In this document: piece after piece, positions 25,400-32,850 of the stretch
Layout of the letters: every line of letters begins with the position of its first letter
How positions within the stretch are numbered: position 1 is the first letter of the stretch
Assembly: GCA_021847435.1 (NCBI GenBank)
Contig: JAJZRC010000006.1
Location: 1-32,850 of the forward strand
Origin: a bacterium
GTDB taxonomy: Bacteria; Patescibacteriota; Doudnabacteria; UBA920
Direction of reading: 5' to 3'
DNA: 32,850 bases
The notes under the pieces: model-generated
Seen by the model: the letters and a program-made list of their open reading frames with translations, nothing else
The model's database searches: none
Told to the model about the DNA's origin: nothing
Made by a program: the position numbers and the translations under genes

Positions 25400-26296
25400 A
25401 TGGACGAAAGAACCAAAGAACTGGGCAGCCAGCTGAATTCCGCTGCCGAAGAATCAACGGAAAAAAACGACGGTGAAAAGGACGAGGAAGAAAAGATTGA
25501 AAATTTGGAAGAAGAGGAAGACGGGGAAGAATCCGAAAATGACGGTGGGAAGAGCGAAGAAAAAAAAGATGCAGCAGACAAGGAAACAAAAGAAACCGAA
25601 GAGGAGGCAGAGGGAAAAGAACCGGAAGAAGAAGACAAAACCAAAACCCAGGAAACTTCCAAAACCGACAAGCAGGACCGTTGGCACGGCAAAAGCCGCG
25701 AGGAAGTTATTAAATCTTACGAAGAGCTGGAAAAGCAGGCAGAAGAATTAAAAACCGGCAAGGCCGGAAAAACTGAAGAGCCGGAAAAACCCGAAGCTGC
25801 CGAAACCAAAACGGACGAACCGGAAATTCCGACCGATGAAGAGCTGGCCAAAATGACGCCCAAAGGATTTGCGGAATGGATGATAAATACGGTCGGCAAG
25901 ATGGTCGACAAAACTTACGAAACCCGCGGCAAGGTAAAAGATGCCGTGACGGCGGAAATCAGGGAAGCCCAAAAAGACCATCCCCTTTTAAAGACTAACC
26001 AGGAATACCGGGAAATGATACTGGCGCTGATTGACGCCGCCTCCCAAAAAGGCTCGGTCATGCCGCTTAAGGAAGCCTGCGTAAAAGTCGACACCATGAT
26101 CGGCAGGGTCAAGGGAGACGGCAACAAAGTTTCTGATGAAGATAAGGCTCGCCTTAAAAAGGCGAAAGCTCAAGTCGAGAGAGGAGCGGGTGCTCCGGCC
26201 TCAACCGGCGAAGAGAAAGGGGCGGAACAAAAACGCCTCGAAAGCATCTTCGGAACCGGCAGGTCAAAAAGTCCCTTTGGAGGATTGGGGGTATAA
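25400..26296 (+). CDS. Putative capsid scaffolding protein
   Basis: Very Glu/Lys-rich coiled N-terminus, located immediately upstream of the capsid gene. Confidence 0.6.
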   Translation: MDERTKELGSQLNSAAEESTEKNDGEKDEEEKIENLEEEEDGEESENDGGKSEEKKDAADKETKETEEEAEGKEPEEEDKTKTQETSKTDKQDRWHGKSREEVIKSYEELEKQAEELKTGKAGKTEEPEKPEAAETKTDEPEIPTDEELAKMTPKGFAEWMINTVGKMVDKTYETRGKVKDAVTAEIREAQKDHPLLKTNQEYREMILALIDAASQKGSVMPLKEACVKVDTMIGRVKGDGNKVSDEDKARLKKAKAQVERGAGAPASTGEEKGAEQKRLESIFGTGRSKSPFGGLGV

Positions 26297-26344
26297 ACCC
26301 CTGAAAGGTCGGCCTCCGATAATAATTAATAAAGGAATTTTACA

Positions 26345-27526
26345 ATGCCTTCAGCAAATGGAATTAGAGACGCGGCAAGTTTGGGAGTTACGCGCAAGTA
26401 CGACGTAGCCGATGTAATATCACTGCTTGATGCCGAACGCTACCCGCTTCTGGCCATTTTGACCAATGCGGGCAAAGACCCTGTTTCCAAGCAGGGCAAA
26501 GCTCTGAAAAAGAAAGAAGTGACGGATCCGGAATTTAAATGGTTTGAAGACAAATTTGGCGCCCGCGAGGACATCGTGGCGGCCAACCAGACCGGCGCGA
26601 CTTCCCTGCAAGTTACCAACGGCGGCTACTTCAGCATCGGCGACGTGTTGCTTTGCGTCAAAACCGCCCAGGCTACCAACAACCCTATAGGCGAAGTCAT
26701 GCTGGTTACCAATATTAACGTAAATGTCTTAACCCTCCAGCGCCAGATTGGCGACGGTGGTTCCGGCGGCGGACTGCTCCAGCAGAACGACGTGATTTGG
26801 ATTATCGGCAATGCCAACGAGGAAGGTGCCAGTTTGCGCGACATCAAGGCCACGGCCATAGCCGAAGTGATAAACTTCTGCCAGATTTTCCGCACCCCGA
26901 TTGGCCTGACCGAAACCGCCAGGAACACCAAGGGCTGGGTCAAGGAGAGTGACTTCGACTATCAGACCCGGAAGAAAGCCATAGAACACCTGGTCGACGT
27001 GGAGCGCGCCTTTTTGTTCGGGAAGAAAGAAATTTTGACCTCCGGCTTAACCCACCCCAAACGTTTTACTAGCGGGATTTTTCCCCGCATTGCCCAGGTT
27101 GTCAGCAACGTGGCGACACGGGCTGACTTCAACAATTACCTTCAGGTGTTGTTCGCGCATGGCAATTCAGAAAAGTATCTGATGGCCTCGCCTTACGCAG
27201 TCAGCAAAATTAACGAATTCGCGATGGACAAGTTGCAGGTGCTTCAGGGAGAAAATACTTTCGGACTGACCGTGATCAAGTACCTGTCCCCCTACGGCAC
27301 CCTGAACATCATCAAGCACGATTTGGTTACCGGCGATTTGTACGGAAAGAGCGCGGCCGGACTGGATATGGAATCCCTGACTTACTGCTACCTCACCAAC
27401 CGGGATACCAAGCTCCTGACCAACAGACAAAACCCGGGAGAAGATGCCCGCGTAGACGAATATCTGACAGAGTGCGGCCTGCAATTCGAGCAGCCCGAGC
27501 GCCACGCCGTGGTTAAATTCTCCTGA
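26345..27526 (+). CDS. Major capsid protein, HK97-fold, SU10-like appearance
   Basis: Position after scaffold; YDVADVISLLDAERYPLLAILTNAGKDPV...FKWFEDKFGAREDIVAAN...LVDVERAFLFGKKEI resembles SU10-type capsid proteins. Confidence 0.7.
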   Translation: MPSANGIRDAASLGVTRKYDVADVISLLDAERYPLLAILTNAGKDPVSKQGKALKKKEVTDPEFKWFEDKFGAREDIVAANQTGATSLQVTNGGYFSIGDVLLCVKTAQATNNPIGEVMLVTNINVNVLTLQRQIGDGGSGGGLLQQNDVIWIIGNANEEGASLRDIKATAIAEVINFCQIFRTPIGLTETARNTKGWVKESDFDYQTRKKAIEHLVDVERAFLFGKKEILTSGLTHPKRFTSGIFPRIAQVVSNVATRADFNNYLQVLFAHGNSEKYLMASPYAVSKINEFAMDKLQVLQGENTFGLTVIKYLSPYGTLNIIKHDLVTGDLYGKSAAGLDMESLTYCYLTNRDTKLLTNRQNPGEDARVDEYLTECGLQFEQPERHAVVKFS

Positions 27527-27638
27527 TCGAAGTTTCGTCTTAAGGCTCTGGCCGGGCGGCCTGGAAATAACGTCCTGCCCGGCCAGGGTCAAAAAGCGGG
27601 GCCGGGTCGAGCTTCGCTACTAATACAGCAATATTTTT

Positions 27639-28082
27639 ATGGCACAAAAAACCAATTCAAAAACCGAAAGACCGTCAAAACCGGCCGCAAAAAACCAGGA
27701 CAAAAGCAAGCGATATGCCACCCGCTTTGGCCAGCACTATAGCATCGTCAGGGTGCCAAGCGTGACCGAAGTCATCAACGGCATCCCGGTCGTTAAGCCC
27801 GGCAAAACCGTTGAGTTCAAAAACGGGATTTACGAAACCAGCGATCCGGAAGAACAAAATTTCCTGGATACCTCTCCTTACGTCGGCGTGGATTACATGG
27901 AAGTTACGAAAGAAGTTGACAGCGCCCTGAAGGCCAAACTACTGGCCGAAAAAGAGGAAGAACTGAAAGCAAAAGAAGAAGAACTCCGCAGGCGGGAAAT
28001 GGAAATGCAGGATCAGCCGGAAGCGCCAGGTTCTCCCTCTGAAAATCAGACAAAAACAAAAAACAAACAGCCAAAATTTTAA
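27639..28082 (+). CDS. Hypothetical phage head-associated protein
   Basis: Directly after capsid gene; charged coiled C-terminus. Confidence 0.45.
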   Translation: MAQKTNSKTERPSKPAAKNQDKSKRYATRFGQHYSIVRVPSVTEVINGIPVVKPGKTVEFKNGIYETSDPEEQNFLDTSPYVGVDYMEVTKEVDSALKAKLLAEKEEELKAKEEELRRREMEMQDQPEAPGSPSENQTKTKNKQPKF

Positions 28083-28135
28083 AAACAAAAAGTAGCGCTT
28101 AAAGGTCGATAAAATAATCACAAAGCACAAACGAT

Positions 28136-28429
28136 ATGGCGGTAGAAAGCAGACCATCATTTGCTGTCGGTGATATAACCGTTGCTGCGGCCGGAACTCC
28201 TGTTCAGCTCCCGGGTACGAAAGTCGGCCAGGGCTGTGATTTGGTGGTAAAGGCAAAAAAAAGCAATCAGGGCGCGATTAAAGTCGGGCAGTCTTCCGCT
28301 GACGCGCTTGCCGGCAAGTTTCTGCTGGAACCGAACGAAGCGGTTAAGCTGCGTATCGACAATGCGAGCAAAGTCTGGATAGATGCGGAAGTCAGTGGCG
28401 ATAAAGCAAGCCTGATCGTTGAACAATGA
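28136..28429 (+). CDS. Hypothetical small virion protein, possible decoration protein
   Basis: 97 aa, beta-rich, within structural operon. Confidence 0.4.
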   Translation: MAVESRPSFAVGDITVAAAGTPVQLPGTKVGQGCDLVVKAKKSNQGAIKVGQSSADALAGKFLLEPNEAVKLRIDNASKVWIDAEVSGDKASLIVEQ

Positions 28430-28434
28430 CACCT

Positions 28435-29013
28435 ATGGCGGACTTTATTCCCAACCAGGGCGACTTAAGTTTCCTGCGTTTTAAAAAAACCGGCAGGTAC
28501 TTTGGCTCGTTCTTTACCGGCGGCGCCCAGACTACCCAGGCCATAGCCACGGTCAATTCACTGCGGGCTTTTCCCTTTTATATTCCCCTAAACGTAAAGT
28601 TTGACCGCATTGCCATAAGGGTTACGACGGCCGCGACCGGCACTACGCCGAGGGTGCGGCTTGGCGTTTACCAGGACAATGGCAGTGTATATCCGGGCAA
28701 ACTGGCACTGGACGCGGGTGAAGTGAGCGTTAACACCACAGGAATAAAAGAACTGACAATCGATTTAACTTTAAAAAGCGGCAAGCTGTACTGGCTGGCT
28801 TTTATAGGACAGGATACCACCTCGCTCGCTGTCGGGGCCATTCCCTCGGGCGACGCGCTGGCAACCTTTTTGGGTTGGGACGCAAGCCTTGCCGGAACGC
28901 CTCCGCTCGGGTACGCGGCGACCCAGACCTACGGCGCGCTTCCGGCGGATTATCCGGCCGGAGCCGCCGACTGGAGCCTGCCGGTTCCGCTGATTGCCCT
29001 GCGCAAGGCGTAA
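28435..29013 (+). CDS. Jelly-roll or fiber-like virion protein
   Basis: Beta-rich NVKFDRIAIRVTTAATGTTPRVRLGVYQDNGSVYPGKLALDAGEVSVNTTGIKELTIDLTLKSGKLYWLAFIG. Alternative start at 28426. Confidence 0.5.
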   Translation: MADFIPNQGDLSFLRFKKTGRYFGSFFTGGAQTTQAIATVNSLRAFPFYIPLNVKFDRIAIRVTTAATGTTPRVRLGVYQDNGSVYPGKLALDAGEVSVNTTGIKELTIDLTLKSGKLYWLAFIGQDTTSLAVGAIPSGDALATFLGWDASLAGTPPLGYAATQTYGALPADYPAGAADWSLPVPLIALRKA

Positions 29014-29021
29014 ATCCTTAC

Positions 29022-30662
29022 ATGAATTATGTTTCAAAGATTCACACCACGATCGCCGAAACCCCGGATGACGGCCGCGAACAGGACGACGCAACCTGGA
29101 ATTCCAAAGGCAATGCCGGAAATGTCATTAGCGTCGGCAACATAAGCGGTTCGCTGTATTCAGCCGGGCTCCGTTTCAGGAACATAGCCGTCCCGCGCAA
29201 TGCCAAAATCGTGCTGGCCCGGATAAGAATCAGACCGGCAGTGACTGACTCGGCTGATCCCGACGTAAAGCTGATTATCAGAGGAATCAAAGAGCCTGAT
29301 TCCAAACCCTTCACGCAAATCTCCAGACCGAGCCAGCGGGCAAAGACTGTAAACAGCGCTGCCTGGCATATTATAAAAAAATGGGAAGTGCACGAATGGG
29401 CGCAGACTGCGACTCTTGGCTTAATTATAGAGGAGCTGGTGGCGCAAAACGGCTGGAAACCGGGCAACGCAATGGCCTTTGAGATCAGGGACAACGGATC
29501 CGCTTTAAACCAGGCTGAATCCTTCTGGGACAAAAGCAAGGGCGAGGGCTACCAGGCAGAACTGGACATCTGGTATACCACCAAAACCGTGGCAACAGGC
29601 ACTCTTTCCGGAACCGACCGGGATGGCGTAGAAACCAATAAAACTGTATGGCAGTCAAACCCCGCGGGAAACGTAATCACTTTGGGCAACGATGGCTCAT
29701 CAATAAACGAAGGCGGCTTCATATTCAGCTCGTTAAATATTCCCCGCTACGCCAGTATAATCGGCGCTTACCTGCTGCTCACCCAGGCAGACCAGAATAA
29801 CCGGTTTCCGAATCTTCTGGTAAAAGGCTTTGCCGAGGATGACGCCCAGCCCTTTGCCGCGGACGGATCCAACCGCCCTTCTCTCCGCCCAAAAACCGGC
29901 GCCCAGATTGAATGGACAATCGGACATAGCGAAAACGGCGTGTTCGTTGGCGAACACTGGTCGGCAAACAGCGTTTATGAATCGCCGGACTTGAGGGAAA
30001 TCGTGCAGGAAATTGTAGACCGGGAAGGCTGGACCACGGCAAACAGGCTCGGACTGGTCCTGGAAAATTTGTCTTCGTGGTCAGGCCAGTACAAGCTGCC
30101 GTGGGACTGGATAAAAAACACCGGGGAATTCGCAGTCAAACTTATCGTGGTCTGGGATTATGTCCGCACGGTCAAATCAACCGACAAGGATTTGCCTAAG
30201 TACGAAAAAGCCAACTACCCGGAATATATTATTGTGCACCATTCCGCCACGCCGCGCGACTCAACCCATTTCAGCACCATAAAGAACAACCATATTGGTA
30301 TTGGGTGGGGTGACATTGCCTACCATCACTGGATCGCGGGGGCGTTGGACGGCAATGGCGTACACTTTGCCGGCCGGCCGGAAAATAAAATCGGCGCGCA
30401 TACGGACACCCAAAAAATGAATTACCGCTCCATCGGCATTGCGGTATGCGGCGACTTCCATCCAACCAGCGGCAACGAGCAGCCTACGGCAGAGCAACTG
30501 GCGACCCTGCAGGTGATTCTCGATTCCGTAAGAAAACAGCGGGGCATACCGAGAGAACACGTAATTGGCCACCGCGAAGCGCCCGATGCGACCAACTGTC
30601 CCGGCGATAACCTTCTGGCTTACATACAGCTTTACCGTGCTACCGGCAAACTTCTGCCATAA
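29022..30662 (+). CDS. Virion-type protein: two N-terminal beta-sandwich repeats plus C-terminal N-acetylmuramoyl-L-alanine amidase (start reassigned from 28875)
   Basis: C-terminus YIIVHHSATPRDS...IAYHHWIAGALDGNGVHFAGRPENKIGAHT...SIGIAVCGDF...VIGHREAPDATNCPGDNLL is Amidase_2/PGRP-like. Confidence 0.88.
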   Translation: MNYVSKIHTTIAETPDDGREQDDATWNSKGNAGNVISVGNISGSLYSAGLRFRNIAVPRNAKIVLARIRIRPAVTDSADPDVKLIIRGIKEPDSKPFTQISRPSQRAKTVNSAAWHIIKKWEVHEWAQTATLGLIIEELVAQNGWKPGNAMAFEIRDNGSALNQAESFWDKSKGEGYQAELDIWYTTKTVATGTLSGTDRDGVETNKTVWQSNPAGNVITLGNDGSSINEGGFIFSSLNIPRYASIIGAYLLLTQADQNNRFPNLLVKGFAEDDAQPFAADGSNRPSLRPKTGAQIEWTIGHSENGVFVGEHWSANSVYESPDLREIVQEIVDREGWTTANRLGLVLENLSSWSGQYKLPWDWIKNTGEFAVKLIVVWDYVRTVKSTDKDLPKYEKANYPEYIIVHHSATPRDSTHFSTIKNNHIGIGWGDIAYHHWIAGALDGNGVHFAGRPENKIGAHTDTQKMNYRSIGIAVCGDFHPTSGNEQPTAEQLATLQVILDSVRKQRGIPREHVIGHREAPDATNCPGDNLLAYIQLYRATGKLLP

Positions 30663-30668
30663 ATCATT

Positions 30669-31310
30669 ATGCAGCTACAGGAATTTTTACAGGACTTAAA
30701 CGCCCGCATGTCGGCCGCCAAAACGACCGGCCTGTGGAGCGAGGCGGATAAAACCAGGTGGATCAACAAGGCTATAGTCCGGGCCTGCAATTTTGCCAAG
30801 TGGGTATTCCTTGGCCACCATTCCTCCCAGCTGACGGAGAAAGACAAAGAATCCTACTTCCTCCCGTTCGATTACAAGCCGGGTGGAATGATGTTTATGA
30901 AAGTTGATGGTCAGGAACACACCAAAGTCAGCGTGGAAAATTACCAGAGCGGCAACCACATCCGGGACAATGTCTTTACCATAGTCGGCGATGAATACCT
31001 GATCAAACCAACTCCAGCGGAAGACGGCAAGATCATCGATTTATATTACCGGCGCAGGCCCATTCCGATGGTTAACCCGACGGATGAACCTGTTACGCCG
31101 GAAGAAATGGACGAACCCGTTGTGAAAATCGCGCTTGGTATCTGCCTGAAAAAAGAACCGAACAAAAGCAGTGAGGGAGACAAGGAAATCATAGAAGCTA
31201 CCGCCATGCTGCAGCAGATCAAAGACAGGCAGGACGAAGAAATCGGCGAAGCGGGATTTGCCGGGCAGGCAACGAGCACGCGCTTCATTTACAAAGGCAG
31301 CAACGAATAA
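30669..31310 (+). CDS. Putative head-tail adaptor protein
   Basis: 213 aa; LQEFLQDLNARM...TRWINKAIVRACNFAKW resembles podovirus-type adaptor proteins; position. Confidence 0.5.
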   Translation: MQLQEFLQDLNARMSAAKTTGLWSEADKTRWINKAIVRACNFAKWVFLGHHSSQLTEKDKESYFLPFDYKPGGMMFMKVDGQEHTKVSVENYQSGNHIRDNVFTIVGDEYLIKPTPAEDGKIIDLYYRRRPIPMVNPTDEPVTPEEMDEPVVKIALGICLKKEPNKSSEGDKEIIEATAMLQQIKDRQDEEIGEAGFAGQATSTRFIYKGSNE

Positions 31311-31315
31311 AAGCT

Positions 31316-32758
31316 ATGGCATTAAACGCCTATAAATTACAAGGCTTCAAGGCAGGCTTGGCAGACGATGCATATAAAGGAGTGGCGGGATCGTTCCGGT
31401 TCGGATACTGCCTGAATATCCGCAGCATCGCTGACACTTTAAAGTGCAACCAGGCGCTCAAGAAAGATTTCGGAAGCGTAGTCACTGATCTTATTTTATC
31501 CTTCGTACCGGCAAGCAATGGTAAACTATACGGTTTTGGTGACACCGGCAGAATTTACCGCAAAGCTTCCATAACCGATCCCTGGGAACTTGTCTATACC
31601 GATCCGAACGGAAAGATCACGGGCGCCGGGGAATACACAAACAACAATGGCGCCGGGAATTACCAGCCCTACCTTTATTGGGCAACGGAAACGACACTCA
31701 AGCGAATTCCCCTCTCCGGCAACTGGGCAACGGATGTTCAGAACTTCGGCACATTAAATGGCGATCTTTCCTGGCACACCATGAGTATAGCCGTTGGCGT
31801 ACTGATGATTTGCGATGGCGGTTATTTGGGACTGGTGGATTACGAAGGAAATTTCAACAACCGAGCATTGGACATAATACCGGGTAACCGTACCAAATGC
31901 CTCCTGCCTTTGGACCAGACCGTGGTTATAGGATCAACCAAAGGCGATAAAGTGGAAGAGGGCTGGCTGTGGACATGGGACAAGCAGCAGCCTTCATGGA
32001 TTCTCAAACGCATGATCGCCGAAAAGGGAGTCAACTGCCTGGTCCAGGGAGAGTTTATAATCATCCAGGCTGGCATAAACGGCGGTGTGTATTACTGGGA
32101 TACGGCAAATCTTCTAAGGATCAAACAGTTCCCCGGCGGAGGCTGGGTGAACCCGGGCGCTACCGCTAACTTAAAAGGATTGCCTTTATTCGGGGTAACA
32201 GGATCGGACAAGGGCGGTGTATATTCTTACGGCAGGTTGAACAAGAATGACCCTTATGCGATGAACCTGGAATACATTCCCTCGCACGGCAAGCTGTCCG
32301 GCACGGAGATTGGCGCGCTCTGCATGTATAACGACAAGCCGTTCGTATCCTGGCGGGACGGGTCAACCTGCGGTGTCGACACCATAGATGACCAGAATAA
32401 AGCACCGGCAAGGTACGAAGGACTGGTCTTTGACGGCGGAGAACCTTTTGTGCAAAAACATTTCCGCTACATCAAACTGCTTACCAAACCCCTGCCGGCT
32501 GAATGCTCCATCGAAGCCTATTACCGGACTAACGAACAGGGTGACTGGAAACAGGCTTTTATGGAAGACGGCAGCGACAGGTTTGACAAGGAAGGCAACA
32601 CCAAGGCGGTGTTTACCATTGAAACCGGGAACGAGGAAGATGAGGAAAAAGGCAAAGGAGAAACTTACGAAATTGCTTTAAACCTGAACCCTGCCGGAAA
32701 TGACACTCCGGAAATCGTGGCTACTATGACTTACTTTGAGGCAGTGGGAATATTCTAA
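31316..32758 (+). CDS. Putative tail/neck protein, beta-propeller-like
   Basis: 480 aa beta-rich repeats (GKLYGFGDTGRIYRKA, QPYLYWATETTLKRIPLSG, GVYYWDTANLLRI); position after adaptor. Confidence 0.45.
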   Translation: MALNAYKLQGFKAGLADDAYKGVAGSFRFGYCLNIRSIADTLKCNQALKKDFGSVVTDLILSFVPASNGKLYGFGDTGRIYRKASITDPWELVYTDPNGKITGAGEYTNNNGAGNYQPYLYWATETTLKRIPLSGNWATDVQNFGTLNGDLSWHTMSIAVGVLMICDGGYLGLVDYEGNFNNRALDIIPGNRTKCLLPLDQTVVIGSTKGDKVEEGWLWTWDKQQPSWILKRMIAEKGVNCLVQGEFIIIQAGINGGVYYWDTANLLRIKQFPGGGWVNPGATANLKGLPLFGVTGSDKGGVYSYGRLNKNDPYAMNLEYIPSHGKLSGTEIGALCMYNDKPFVSWRDGSTCGVDTIDDQNKAPARYEGLVFDGGEPFVQKHFRYIKLLTKPLPAECSIEAYYRTNEQGDWKQAFMEDGSDRFDKEGNTKAVFTIETGNEEDEEKGKGETYEIALNLNPAGNDTPEIVATMTYFEAVGIF

Positions 32759-32762
32759 AATC

Positions 32763-32850
32763 ATGGCGGAGTTAATAAACAAAATTTTTACCAACAGCGA
32801 AATACCGGACATGCCTTTTCCGGAAATTCCGCCCCATTCCCACGATGGAG
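32763..32850 (+). CDS. Partial phage tail/fiber protein, truncated by window edge
   Basis: Open frame MAELINKIFTNSEIPDMPFPEIPPHSHDG; HSHDG is typical of tail-fiber-like proteins. Confidence 0.4.
   Translation, partial: MAELINKIFTNSEIPDMPFPEIPPHSHDG

Noticed and set aside
25378-25692. Ser/Phe-rich antisense ORFs opposite the scaffold gene
   Set aside because: Direct result of the GAA/GAG/AAA-rich sense strand.
1-32850. CRISPR arrays, IS elements, rRNA genes
   Set aside because: No regularly spaced repeats, transposase-like ORFs or rRNA sequence seen.

Overview
The window reads as a bacterial chromosome segment, Patescibacteria/CPR-like by inference, joined to the left part of a tailed-phage prophage. 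Host part (about 1-9250): 5'-truncated clpP, a CIRCE-bearing promoter region, and a heat-shock cluster hrcA-grpE-(unknown)-dnaK-(metalloprotease)-(DUF3467-like)-dnaJ. It continues with a membrane protein, a stand-alone receiver domain, a class I rRNA-type methyltransferase, and two tandem tRNA-Lys(UUU) genes. The first tRNA has a badly mismatched acceptor stem. Phage part (about 9252-32850, all + strand): early/replication genes (RecA-like ATPase, winged-helix protein, HU, KhpA-like KH protein, PD-(D/E)XK-like protein, ParB-methyltransferase fusion), small and large terminase, portal, scaffold, major capsid protein, a fiber-like protein, a virion-type amidase, and adaptor/tail genes. The right end of the phage and any integrase lie outside the window. 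The most interesting part is a ~5 kb accessory island between terminase and portal (about 17.2-22.4 kb). It carries an MltG-type transglycosylase, a duplicated two-gene cassette of secreted proteins (PepSY-like plus golvesin-like), a HigBA-type toxin-antitoxin pair, and a compact promoter-to-terminator unit that looks like an undescribed ~115-nt structured RNA. A GGTCGACA-containing intergenic element sits about 35-41 nt upstream of the phage khpA-like gene and of both secreted cassettes, suggesting a shared envelope-remodelling programme. All assignments come from reading the sequence and ORF translations; no searches were run.
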